From the NCBI GenBank assembly GCA_029887795.1, contig JARXPE010000008.1:1-51622 (forward strand): a stretch of 51,622 nucleotides of DNA, read 5' to 3'. The stretch is from Thermoproteota archaeon. Lineage in GTDB: Archaea > Thermoproteota > Methanomethylicia > Methanomethylicales > Methanomethylicaceae. The notes below the pieces were generated by a model. It saw nothing but the letters and a program-made list of their open reading frames with translations. It had not been told where the DNA came from and made no database searches. This document shows, piece by piece, positions 16,646 to 25,296 of the stretch. A program made the position numbers and the translations under genes. The first letter of the stretch is position 1. Each line of letters begins with the position of its first letter.

Positions 16646-17065
16646 TTATTCGCGAACATCCATCAAAGAGAGATTTATCTGCCTAACTGACCTGTTCGCC
16701 TTTAAACCGTCTATCAGTCCCCTCAGCCTCTGAGCCTCCCCTCTAACCACTATGACCTCGAGACAAGCATCTTCATTCACGTGGAAGTGGAAGAAGGCTG
16801 AGATTATATCGCCGAACTCATGCTGGAGCCTTAGCTGCTCCTCCCCCTTCTCATTCTTTTGGTAGAGCACAGTCAATGTGGCAACAACTCTGCCCTTGAG
16901 GCTCTCAATACCCCTGTACTCAGAGATGTATTTTCTCAGCGCCTGCCTTAGGACCTCTGACCTGCTAGCGCACCACTCCCTGCCCAGTAACTTGTCCAAC
17001 TCCGCCAGCAGATCGTCTGGTATGGATAGGCTTATGACCACCATAATAAAGCCCCACATTCGCAA
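16646..17065 (-). CDS. nikR: NikR-like metal-responsive repressor
   Basis: Ribbon-helix-helix domain at the N terminus (ISLSIPDDLLAELDKLL, SRSEVLRQALRKYI) followed by an ACT-like metal-binding domain. The nickel-site residues of NikR are present: His in LQHEFGD, two His in FFHFHVNEDA and Cys in DACLEVIVV. The frame opens at 17065, but ATG 17044 (MVVISLSIP) gives the standard length. Downstream of the Zn/Mn ABC operon on the same strand, separated by about 250 bp; it may regulate that transporter or a nickel system elsewhere. Metal specificity cannot be settled from sequence. Confidence 0.85.
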   Translation of the reverse strand: MRMWGFIMVVISLSIPDDLLAELDKLLGREWCASRSEVLRQALRKYISEYRGIESLKGRVVATLTVLYQKNEKGEEQLRLQHEFGDIISAFFHFHVNEDACLEVIVVRGEAQRLRGLIDGLKANRSVRQINLSLMDVRE

Positions 17066-17313
17066 TTTACTTTTTTAGTTATTACCCCAATTTTATTTTT
17101 AATATTTGATTTTACTTTTAACTTCATTTTCAAATTGTTTTTATCCTGACTATTAATTTTTCCAACAAAAATCCTTCCCGTGAAGCAAGGGTGCTTAGAA
17201 TGGTCTAGCCCCGACCCTGAATCTAAACTTAAGCCTAAACCTAAAACTTGATCCAAATTTAAACAACTCCTTTTCAAATCAAACTTTGAACAACCCTGAA
17301 ATACTTACAATCA

Positions 17314-18150
17314 TCATCTACTTTTCACCCTAACTAGGGCAGCAGTAGCCAAGTAAATCAACACCATGGTGAAGACTATTATCCCGCTCGCCGCCACGTT
17401 ATAGAATGAGGAGATTATTATCCCCGCCACCACACTCACCAGCCCGATTATGATTGTTGAAGCCACCGTCTTGGAGAAAGAGACTCTAAGCTGCAGCGCC
17501 GTAAGTGCTGGAATGACTATCAGCGCAACCACCAGTATGATCCCTATTATTTTGATTGAGAGTGTTATGGTTATGGCCACTATTAGATTGAACATAGCTG
17601 ATATCGCATTCACCGGCACACCCATCATCCTTGCGCTCCTTTCGTCAAACGTGATCGCCAAGAGCTCCCTATGTAACAACATCAGAAAAGCAACGATTAC
17701 AATTCCGAGAATCAAGATCATCAATAGATCTGACCTGCTAATTGTTAATATGGAGCCAAAGAGGTAGCTGAATAGGTCGACACTGAACCCCCCGGCAACA
17801 CTTATGATTATCAGACCAGTCGAGAACCCAATCGCCAGAATTAGGGCTATTGCTGAGTCGGATTCTGCAAGCCCCTTTCTCTTCATATAACTCATCCCAA
17901 AGACCGACACTGTCGATATCCCAAGAGCTGTGATGAGCGGGTCCACTCCCATCAGGAGTCCAAGTGCCACTCCGCCGAATGCGGTATGTGCCACACCGTC
18001 CACGATCATCGCCTCCTTCCTGAGAACCAGAAACAGTCCGATCCACGCGCATGCAAACCCCGCCATAATCCCTCCCAAAATTGCATTCTGGAAGAACTGG
18101 TAGCCGAGTAGCTCCATCAGCGAGATTGATGGGTAGGTAAAGCTCGTCAA
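17314..18150 (-). CDS. znuB: ABC-3 family metal permease (ZnuB/MntB-type)
   Basis: 278 residues with about eight to nine membrane helices, matching the ABC-3 permeases of zinc, manganese or iron uptake. Typical motifs: GGIMAGFACAWIGLFLVLRK after helix 1, HTAFGGVALGLLMGVDP, and FDERSARMMGVPV before the last helices. The start overlaps the ATPase stop by 4 bp (ATGA type), showing translational coupling. It forms the membrane channel for the solute received from the binding protein encoded upstream. Confidence 0.9.
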   Translation of the reverse strand: MTSFTYPSISLMELLGYQFFQNAILGGIMAGFACAWIGLFLVLRKEAMIVDGVAHTAFGGVALGLLMGVDPLITALGISTVSVFGMSYMKRKGLAESDSAIALILAIGFSTGLIIISVAGGFSVDLFSYLFGSILTISRSDLLMILILGIVIVAFLMLLHRELLAITFDERSARMMGVPVNAISAMFNLIVAITITLSIKIIGIILVVALIVIPALTALQLRVSFSKTVASTIIIGLVSVVAGIIISSFYNVAASGIIVFTMVLIYLATAALVRVKSR

Positions 18151-18923
18151 GCCTTGAACTCCCCCTTACATTCGTGCCTGTGAAATACGAAGTGGAAGTG
18201 TTCGCCGTACGCCTTCCTCAAAACTCCTTCTATATCAACATCCGGTCTTATCTCCGCGACATTTACCTCCTTGTTGACACATATCACCTTTGACATCCTG
18301 CAGAAGACCGCCGAAAGATCATGCGAAACCATCATTATGGTTATGCCCCTCCTTTGGTTGAGGTCACTCATCTTTTGATAGAACTTTTCTTGGGTAATGG
18401 CATCTATTCCCGCAACAGGCTCGTCCAAAATTATCACCTCAGGGTCCCTAACCAGCGCCATGGCGACGAACATCCTTTGCTTCTGTCCTCCTGAGAGCTC
18501 GCCTATCCTCTTATCTGCGACCTCTGATAGCCCCATAAACTCCAAAGCTGCGTCAACCTCCTCCCAGTCCCTTTTCTTTAACCTCCTTCCGATCGGGTTC
18601 CTCCCTAGCCTGCCCAACGAGACTAGCTCCCTCACCGAAAGGGGGAAGTTCGCATCGAAGTTGATGGCGTCCTGAGGAACAAATGCAACTTTTTCCCATT
18701 CGTCAAAGTCTTCTATGTCTTTACTAAACAGCCTAATACTGCCACTCATCCTTGGGATCTGCCCTAAGATTGAGAGGAGTAACGTGGTCTTTCCACCCCC
18801 ATTCGGACCGACTATCCCAAAATAATCTCCCTTCATTACATCGAAGTTCGCATCTTTTATTACAAGGGATCCGGACCTACTAACACTCAGATTTCTGACC
18901 TCTATCACTACGTCTTTATTCAA
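18147..18923 (-). CDS. znuC: Metal ABC transporter ATPase (ZnuC/MntA-type)
   Basis: 258 residues: Walker A GPNGGGKTTLL near 40-50, Q-loop FVPQDAINFD, signature LSGGQKQRMF, Walker B EVIILDEPVAGID and H-loop VSHDLS, all intact. The His/Glu-rich C terminus (EHFHFVFHRHECKGE) could bind the transported metal or act as a metal sensor. Middle gene of the binding protein-ATPase-permease operon. Confidence 0.93.
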   Translation of the reverse strand: MNKDVVIEVRNLSVSRSGSLVIKDANFDVMKGDYFGIVGPNGGGKTTLLLSILGQIPRMSGSIRLFSKDIEDFDEWEKVAFVPQDAINFDANFPLSVRELVSLGRLGRNPIGRRLKKRDWEEVDAALEFMGLSEVADKRIGELSGGQKQRMFVAMALVRDPEVIILDEPVAGIDAITQEKFYQKMSDLNQRRGITIMMVSHDLSAVFCRMSKVICVNKEVNVAEIRPDVDIEGVLRKAYGEHFHFVFHRHECKGEFKA

Positions 18924-19005
18924 AATTCCCGCCCCCTATTTGGCATATTAAAATCACAAAATTTCTCCAAAAACGCGCACTAACGGTTGGCATTTCTGAG
19001 CCCCT

Positions 19006-19980
19006 CTAAGGCATGGTTAACCCTGCTTTGAGTGCCTTGAGGTTCGCCTCCATCTGCCCAATGTAATCTCTCCCGTCCACTGGTCCTAAGGCGAGATAGA
19101 GCTTCATCACCTGCACATTCCATCCGGTCCTCGCCTCTACCTCTCTCTTTAACATCATCACATATGAATCCGAGTAAGCAGGGTCTAAATAGATCACCTT
19201 AATGTTGTCCCTAGTCATCATATCCACCAGATCTTTTATAGACTGAAGGCTAGGCTGTTGATCCGCTGAAATGCCGATGATCCCTTGCTGCCTGAAACCG
19301 TACCTGGCAGCAAGATAACCGTACGCCTCATGCGCAACGATGATTACGTCTCTGGTCTTGTTTGCAAGCTCCTCTTGGTACTTGCTGTCCAAATCCTCCA
19401 GACGTTCCTTGAGCACCTCGAACCTTGCTTGATAATATTCTCTACCAAAAGAGTCCTCCTCGACTAATGCTGAAAATATCTTCTCCGCCTGCCTCGTCGC
19501 CATATAAGGGGATAGCCATGTGTGAGGATCATAATTGGCATGAATTCGAGCATGACCGTCTTCCTCTGAGCTCTCGTTCCCTAATGGTATGAGCTCAAGC
19601 CCTTCGGTGGTGTTTACAATGAGTTTTCCGCTGGTGTTGATCGAATTGAGTATGTCTTCCATCCACCAGTCGAGCCCACCTCCATTGAGAATAATGATAT
19701 CGGCATTGCTCACCGCGATTATGTCCGATACGGAAGGCTGCCAAGAGTGGACCTCAGTATTGTATGGAATTAGGGTCCTAACAGATACGCGGTCTCCGCC
19801 GATCTCTTCTGCCAAATAGGCAAGTGGATAGAACGTCGCCAGAACCTTCACCTTCTTACCGGGGGCATTTTCTGAGTTCGGGGAGAAGATCGCCAGAGAC
19901 ACTCCAACAATGACTATGATCAATGCGAGTGCCAGCCACTTCCTTCGCAACAGATTCACCACGTTTATAATACCTGCCAT
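19006..19980 (-). CDS. znuA: Metal-binding lipoprotein-like solute receptor (ZnuA/TroA family)
   Basis: TroA-type cluster A-I receptor. An N-terminal signal anchor (LALALIIVIVGVSLAIF) follows RRK. Metal ligands are in place: His in EVHSWQPS, His in DPHTWLSP, His in VAHEAYGYLA and Asp in YLDPAYSDSY. An acidic/His loop (SSEEDGHARIHANYDPH) precedes the second ligand as in zinc receptors. ATG 19980 is preferred; the frame stays open to 20073 but the extra 31 residues precede the signal. The A/T-rich block at 19985-20040 holds the promoter. Captures Zn or Mn outside the cell for ZnuBC. Confidence 0.9.
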   Translation of the reverse strand: MAGIINVVNLLRRKWLALALIIVIVGVSLAIFSPNSENAPGKKVKVLATFYPLAYLAEEIGGDRVSVRTLIPYNTEVHSWQPSVSDIIAVSNADIIILNGGGLDWWMEDILNSINTSGKLIVNTTEGLELIPLGNESSEEDGHARIHANYDPHTWLSPYMATRQAEKIFSALVEEDSFGREYYQARFEVLKERLEDLDSKYQEELANKTRDVIIVAHEAYGYLAARYGFRQQGIIGISADQQPSLQSIKDLVDMMTRDNIKVIYLDPAYSDSYVMMLKREVEARTGWNVQVMKLYLALGPVDGRDYIGQMEANLKALKAGLTMP

Positions 19981-20067
19981 TCTTATTAATTTTTCCAAAA
20001 TTTTTATTAAAAAATAATATTCTACTTTGAAAAACTTAATAACAATTCGTGCGATTGGTATGGTGCG

Positions 20068-21011
20068 ATGCATTTGGCGCCCTTCTGGGCTGAAACCGCG
20101 AGACTCTCGACAAGACTATTTGATGGTGGCAAATCCCTCCCCCTAAGGTGGATGGAACGGATCATAAAAAGGGCGATGAACAACATACAAATTAACATCT
20201 CAATTAAGAATCTACTGACTTTATTCGAGGTAGGCATAAACGACGCCCCCTCCCTAAAGGTGGCGGATGTTGGAATCTCCGTCAACAATGCTGTCGATGT
20301 GGCGAAAGAATCTGCAGACATAATCCTCCTCAACAAGGATCTCACGGTTCTAAACGAAGGGGTCATCGAATGGAGAAAGACCTTCGGCATCACCATGAAG
20401 TACATCCTGATGGCTATATGCTCAAACTTCGGCAACATGTTCAGCGCTGCCGGCGCATCCATATTTCTTCCCTTTCTCCCCATGCTGCCAATACAGATCC
20501 TTCTCAAAAACTTCCTCTATGGTGTTTCGGAGTTTGCAATAACCACAGACAGCGTTGACGAAGAATACATGCAAAACCCAAAGAGGATGAACATTCCTTT
20601 GATAAGGCGATTCATGGTTTACTTTGCGGGATAAGCTCGCTCTTTGACTTCTCGACGTCCTTCCTCCTACTCACCGCATTCGCAGCTTTGGACAAGCCCC
20701 CCCTCCAGAGAGCTCGGTTTATAGAATCCATATGCACTCAAACACTTGTGGTGTTTATAATTAGGAAGAGGCGAACCCCATTCTATAGGAGTATGCCAAG
20801 CAGGACGCTCTTCCTTACGACATTCTTTATTGTCTAATTTGCCATATCCCTCCCCTTGACCGTTGTGGGATCTTGGTTTGGGTTCGTAGCTCCTCCTGCC
20901 ATGTTCTATCCATTTTTGTTAATAATCGTGGGATCATATCTATTCATCGTGGAGTTAGCAAAGACACTCTTCTATCGCCATTACAGAGTACATCTATTCA
21001 CTTCGGTATGA
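20068..21011 (+). pseudogene. mgtA: C-terminal remnant of a Mg2+ P-type ATPase (MgtA family)
   Basis: From about 20233 the frame carries VGINDAPSLKVADVGISV, the hinge motif of P-type ATPases, then the KESADIILLNKDL region and the C-terminal membrane helices typical of MgtA/MgtB (NFGNMFSAAGASIFLPFLPM, later FIESICTQTLVVFIIRKRR). A frameshift near 20632 and an in-frame TAA near 20836 interrupt it. The phosphorylation DKTGT site and the first 600 or so residues are missing. Diverges from the znu operon but no functional link is implied. Remnant. Confidence 0.85.
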
Positions 21012-21037
21012 TTCTGTAAGTAAAAAGTACCTTTCCC

Positions 21038-21082
21038 TTGGTTGGTGGGCCGATCCGACTTGAACCCAAATAGGTTCGAGTC
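21038..21082. repeat. Inverted T-arm-like sequence, possible old attachment site
   Basis: On the minus strand GGACTCGAACC and GGGTTCAAGTC face each other across a TATTT spacer, followed by GGATCGGCCCACCA, which looks like a tRNA 3' end. No complete cloverleaf forms. The pieces resemble the tRNA-Val end and the GGTTCGAGTCC of the repeat at 740-871. I read it as leftover from an integration at a tRNA gene. Confidence 0.35.
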
Positions 21083-21118
21083 CGTTGATGAATTCAGGGG
21101 TTTTGCGGCTCCCGTAAA

Positions 21119-21825
21119 CTAGGCGATCTCGTGCTGTTGGATGTTGAGCTGTTTTATTATGGAGCCCCTTGAAATGAGCCATCTCATCTTTTTGGTTTCT
21201 TCATAGATATAGACCAGCGGGGCTAGTACATTTGTGCGAGTTCGTAGTATGCTATTGTTGCCGGTTTTGTCGCCGAGGTTCAGTCCATTATGATTATGGA
21301 TTCTTTTAAAAGAGTCGTGAGCTGCGGCAGTACCTTTTGTTTTTACCGATTCTATGTCTATTATTTCTTCTTCTCGTAGCAGAGTATCCATTGGTAGGGG
21401 AATTTAAGGTCTTTCCACTCGTTTAGTGCTTCCGGAGAGGTCACAACGTATATCAGGTCTGGTTTTATTTTTTCCTTTTCAAGGAGCTCCATCGCAATTT
21501 CAGGCTCAAGTACTTCCCTCGCCTCCCTTTTCCTCATGAAGCCGAAATATGCCACAGGAATCTTTATTTTTGTGGGAAATATGAGGCACAACGGTGTTTT
21601 GTAGGTTAGGCGATATGTCCCTTTGACCACTTTCTCGATAATTTTTAAGCTTTGTAACCTGTTTAAATGGTGGTCTAAAACTGAGCCCTTTACACCGGAT
21701 ATCGCCTGTATTTGAGAAAAAGTTGCAACCCCTCTACTCCTTGCAATGGTCTCAGCGACTCTTTTACTATTTTCCACAGAAAAGGCGAGCGGGCAGTCAG
21801 GCATCTTCTTTCCCCATGTTTTCAC
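21119..21825 (-). pseudogene. wHTH-CARF type regulator, decayed
   Basis: The N-terminal 60 residues form a winged helix (FSQIQAISGVKGSVLDHHLNRLQSL). Then comes a Rossmann-like part with PEIAMELLEKEKIKPDLIYVVTSPEA. After the stop at 21361 the protein continues in other frames: one frame gives LTTLLKESIIIMD-stop-TSATKPATIAYYELAQMY, the signature (DLTSATKP) of CARF-like nucleotide-sensing domains, and another gives APLVYIYEETKKMRWLISRG. Thus at least three frame changes plus one nonsense codon (TGA for Leu). CARF regulators often accompany type III CRISPR systems, and a Csm operon lies 25 kb away. Not functional as read. Confidence 0.65.
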
Positions 21826-21951
21826 GTAGCCTCACAGTTTATTCGAAATAATAGTACTTTACTCTAGTCTAATAGAGTTATGCTCGAGTAAGGTTGTAAT
21901 ATTGTTCTGGCACATAACAACTTCGTTGAAGGGCTCTGTGCGGCAAGGGTT

Positions 21952-22498
21952 TTGACTCAGTTTTTGGGTTATGATGTTCCTCTTTTCATTCTTGCATTGG
22001 CTCCAGCTTTTTCGGCTAAAAGTCTTAGTTTTTCAGTTATTGTTGCTAATCAGAATGTGCCATTTGCCTTCATGATTCCATGGGCTTTCGTGCTGTTCAT
22101 TATTACGCTTCAAGAGGGGTTGGGGAAAGACCCATTTGATGTTCCGCATGCTGAGACGGAGATAGTTGGTGGATATGAAACTGAATATACGGGTAGAAGA
22201 TTGGCTTTTCTTAAACTTGCTAAAGATTTGCAAATAGTGCTTGGAGCGGCCATAGTCGTTGAACTTAGGCGGCCCTTACGGACCAACTTTTTATGGCCCA
22301 TCCGCCTTTTGGTATACGTTGTGTTTTACGCTTAAACTGCTCGCGGTTGTGGCGCTTACAGAGTATTTGAAATGCGTTTTTGCGAGATTGCGTATAGATC
22401 AAGTACTTGTTGTCAACTGGAAAGTGCTTCTGCCTTTGGCGTTTCTTTCTCTTGCTGCGGCTGTTGGCGTGGGCTTGTGGTTTAACTCGGTGAGGTGA
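21952..22498 (+). pseudogene. NuoH/FpoH-like membrane subunit, truncated and frameshifted
   Basis: Contains the diagnostic loop KDPFDVPHAETEIVGGYETEYTG of complex I subunit H and related hydrogenases. The frame breaks near 22260; shifting one base gives ALNLGGPYGP-type sequence and the last helices, ending at TGA 22496-22498. About the first half of the protein, including the quinone-site helices, is missing. First in a row of complex I-like genes (H, I, J, K) that are AT-rich compared with the genes on either side. Confidence 0.8.
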
Positions 22499-22504
22499 AA
22501 GTGA

Positions 22505-22882
22505 ATGGTTAAGTTATCGCCAATTTTGAAGGAAGTGCTTGCTCACCTTTTTAAGAAGCCTGCAACTCGAAGATATCTAGAAGAGAAGCCTTATGTTCCC
22601 GTTGGTTTCCGGGGCAGGCAAGTATTTGACATTAATTTGTGTATCAGTTGTAGTTTATGCGCTAGGGATCGTCCTGCGAAGGCTATTGAAATGGTTGAGG
22701 TTGATGGAAAGTTAAGGCCTCTTTTTCATCTGGACCGCTGCATATTCTTTTATCAGTGTGCTTGAAAGTTGTCCCAGAAACGCTATTAAAAGTTCGGAAA
22801 TTTTGAGTTGGCCGCAACAAATAAATCCGATTTGGTTGCAAAGCCTAAAGCAAACAATGCGAGCGGAGACTCTGTGAAATGA
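22505..22882 (+). pseudogene. NuoI-like 2[4Fe-4S] ferredoxin subunit, inactivated
   Basis: N-terminal leader (VGFRGRQVFDINLC) and first cluster motif CISCSLCARDRPAKAIEM, in which the last Cys of CxxCxxCxxxC has become Arg (RPA for CPA). The second motif is split by an extra T near 22758: CIFFYQCA-stop, then ESCPRNAI in the next frame. The reading ends at 22880-22882, overlapping the next ATG. Loss of a cluster ligand plus the frameshift argue for real decay rather than read error here. Confidence 0.8.
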
Positions 22883-23343
22883 TTATTGAGTTGCTTGCTG
22901 TTGGATTGGTTGTTTCAGTTTGTTTGGCCATTTATCTTGATGAAGCAGTGTATTCTGTTGCTTCTTTGGCTTGCATGTTTGTTTTAATGGCTTTTTCGTA
23001 TGCTTTAAATGATGCTGTGTTTGTAGCTGTTTTCAAGTTGGCTGTTGGTGCTGGAACTTCGACTGTTCTCTTCTTAGCTGGCGAAATGTTAAGTGCGAAA
23101 CCAGAAAAGGAGAAACCCTTAAAGAAAATTTTTCCAGTTGTCTTGCTTGCAATTGTTTTATTTCTTCCGTCAATTTTCTTATCTGTTTCTGTTACGCCAG
23201 GTAATGTTTCTCCAAGTTTTTCTTTTGCTGATGCACTTTGGAATTTAAGAGCTATAGACGTGATACTGCAGGGGTTGGTTATAATGACCGTTGCTCTGGG
23301 TATTGCAATAGTCCTACATGAGCGAAATGATGGTGAAAGCTAA
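22879..23343 (+). CDS. NuoJ-like membrane subunit
   Basis: 154 residues with five hydrophobic helices, beginning IIELLAVGLVVSVCLAIYLDEAVYSVASLA, the layout of complex I subunit J or of the MbhD/MbhE region of membrane hydrogenases. ATGA overlap with the gene before and TAATG overlap with the gene after. The frame is open, but with H and I broken and the N/M/L subunits absent, no complex can be built from this locus. Probably a relic that has not yet collected stops. Confidence 0.65.
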   Translation: MIIELLAVGLVVSVCLAIYLDEAVYSVASLACMFVLMAFSYALNDAVFVAVFKLAVGAGTSTVLFLAGEMLSAKPEKEKPLKKIFPVVLLAIVLFLPSIFLSVSVTPGNVSPSFSFADALWNLRAIDVILQGLVIMTVALGIAIVLHERNDGES

Positions 23344-23648
23344 TGGATTACATTATTTTGTCGGTTGTTTTGCTTGCCGTTGGCATTTACGGCTTATTGA
23401 CCAAGCGTCACCTTGTTAAAGTGTTAATTTCCATTGAAATTATTGCTGTGGTAGCGTCAATGAATTTTGTGCTGTTAGCCTCTTCTTTGAATAGAACTTT
23501 AGGCGAAGCATTTCTGATACTTGCTTTTTCCACGGACACTTGCGTAACCGCCATAGTATTAGCTTTGCTGGTTATAGTCGTCAAAAAGTATGGAACGTGC
23601 GACATTAGAAAGCTGGCAGAAATAGAGCAGAGTGTAGATAAGGAGTAG
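23343..23648 (+). CDS. NuoK-like membrane subunit
   Basis: 101 residues, three helices, with the subunit K pattern: short N-terminal helix, GIYGLLTKRHLVKVLISIEI, membrane glutamate in the second helix (IEIIAV), AFLILAFSTDTCVTAIVLALLVIVVKKYG. In a working subunit K the TM glutamates take part in proton translocation; one is visible in helix 2. Last complex I-like gene before the ClC gene, six bases away. Confidence 0.75.
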   Translation: MDYIILSVVLLAVGIYGLLTKRHLVKVLISIEIIAVVASMNFVLLASSLNRTLGEAFLILAFSTDTCVTAIVLALLVIVVKKYGTCDIRKLAEIEQSVDKE

Positions 23649-23654
23649 ACAAAA

Positions 23655-24917
23655 TTGAGGCTGAACAGTGAAAGATTCTTTGAAGTAGCAAAATATTGGG
23701 TGCTGCCCTTAATTTTAGGCTCTATAATTGGCTTAGCCATGTTCCTCCTTGTCTACATTTACAAACTGCTAAATTATGCGTCATTTATTATTGTAAACTG
23801 GAATTCTTCATTTCTTTTAGCCTCAACAATTGTTGCGCTCCTCGGAGGATATTTAACAATAAGACTGTGGGCGGAAAATAAAGAGTGTGGTTGCGGAACA
23901 GACCTTGTAATTGAAAGATACCATTTCAAAAACGGCTTTATTAGCTTGAGAGATACCATAAGCAGAACTTTGGCTTCTGCCATAACCATAGGTTTTGGTG
24001 GAAGCGCTGGATTAGAGGGACCAAGTCTTTTGTTAGGCGGAGGGATCTCTTCGTTTATCGCTAGAAGGCTAAAGTTGGATCAAAAAGATGTAAAAACACT
24101 GTTTCTATGTGGAGCAGCAGCGGGATTTTCAGCGATCTTTAAGGCTCCATTGACGGGGATATTATTTGCCCTTGAAATACCTTACAAGAGAGATGTTGAA
24201 ACCGAGGTTTTTATTCCAGCGTCTATTGCTTCTGTTACCGCCTATTTTACGTCTGCCATAACCCTTGGAACAGAAACCATTTTTCCAACTCCAACATTTA
24301 TTATACCAACTCTTTCCACCCTTATGCATGCAATTTTTCTAGGAATCCTAGCGGCGTTAGTTGCGTTGGCATTCATGGAAGCCCTTGAAAGAACAAACAG
24401 TATAAGCAAACGGCTTGCCAGCAGCCTTCCAATGTTGCTTATGACAATATTTGCTGGATTAATTCTCGGCGTCATAGGCTTGCTTTACCCTGAAGCGCTT
24501 GGGCTAGGTTACGATTTTATTCACAAAATCACAATAGCTGAATTAGGAGAATTAACTTTGACAAATTTGACCGCACTTTTAATTTTAAAAATTGTGGCCA
24601 CAAGCGTAACACTGAATTTCGGTGGAAACGGGGGGCTATTCATTCCGTCGCTCTATGTTGGCGGCGCACTTGGGCTCATTTACTCACAAACTTTGAACCT
24701 TGAGACGCCTGTTTTATATGTCATATTATCAATGGCTGCAGTGCTGGCTGCGACGAGCAAATGCCTTTTGACAAGTATAACTCTGGTTGCTGAAACTATG
24801 GGTTCAAGCTTTATAGTCCCCACCGTTATTTCAGCTGTTGTCAGTTATTTTCTTACGGGAAGCAGATCACTATATAAAAGTCAACTTATAAATAAATTGC
24901 AAGCAAGGCAAGTGTAA
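23655..24917 (+). CDS. ClC-family chloride channel/transporter
   Basis: 420 residues with the three ClC signature loops: GFGGSAGLEGPSLLLGGG (GxExP-type motif with the gating Glu), GAAAGFSAIFKAPLTGILFALE, and GGNGGLFIPSLYVGGALG. No C-terminal CBS domains. The start is TTG at 23655. AT-rich codon use (many TTT, ATA, AAA) matches the preceding nuo-like genes and differs from the GC-richer radA or phosphonate genes, so the block 21.95-24.92 kb may have been acquired together. Moves chloride (channel or H+/Cl- exchange). Confidence 0.92.
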   Translation: MRLNSERFFEVAKYWVLPLILGSIIGLAMFLLVYIYKLLNYASFIIVNWNSSFLLASTIVALLGGYLTIRLWAENKECGCGTDLVIERYHFKNGFISLRDTISRTLASAITIGFGGSAGLEGPSLLLGGGISSFIARRLKLDQKDVKTLFLCGAAAGFSAIFKAPLTGILFALEIPYKRDVETEVFIPASIASVTAYFTSAITLGTETIFPTPTFIIPTLSTLMHAIFLGILAALVALAFMEALERTNSISKRLASSLPMLLMTIFAGLILGVIGLLYPEALGLGYDFIHKITIAELGELTLTNLTALLILKIVATSVTLNFGGNGGLFIPSLYVGGALGLIYSQTLNLETPVLYVILSMAAVLAATSKCLLTSITLVAETMGSSFIVPTVISAVVSYFLTGSRSLYKSQLINKLQARQV

Positions 24918-24945
24918 TGCTAAAGTTGAATGTTCAAGTTTAAAT

Positions 24946-25278
24946 TTATGAAAGTTCCATCCATAAGACTAGGGATGCTACAGTAACCTTCTTCGCCATG
25001 TAATTTTCAAAAATCTTTTCCCAGTCAACTTTAAGCAGAACGATGAAGGTCAGTATAAGTAGGACTGTGGTGAATAGCGCTCCAAGCCAGAAATTCTCTT
25101 CGCCAAACATTGAAAGTAAAATGGTTCCAAAAATGTTTCCGAAATATGCTAATAGGAAGCACATCAGCAGCTTGCCCATCAGCAATGGTATGAAAACGCT
25201 CATGAAGCTGTATCTTAAAACGCCAAGCGGTATGATGATGAGCTCGTCCTGGTCCGTCCTCGGCCTGTCCGTCTCCAA
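24946..25278 (-). pseudogene. C-terminal fragment of a multi-helix membrane protein (VTT/SNARE-associated-like)
   Basis: Two to three hydrophobic helices with PLGVLRYSFMSVFIPLLMGKLLM, reminiscent of the end of VTT/DedA-like proteins, and a short tail KIFENYMAKKV. The first 14 codons (METDRPRTDQDEL) belong to GC-rich sequence coming from the integrase side, and the family's N-terminal part is missing. It seems cut by the integrase element. Confidence 0.45.
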
Positions 25279-25296
25279 GTAATCGAGGCACCTCGC

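Noticed and set aside
20994-21182. A 62-codon minus-strand frame overlapping the T-arm-like repeat
   Set aside because: Its sequence derives from tRNA-like DNA read as protein, a common annotation artefact.
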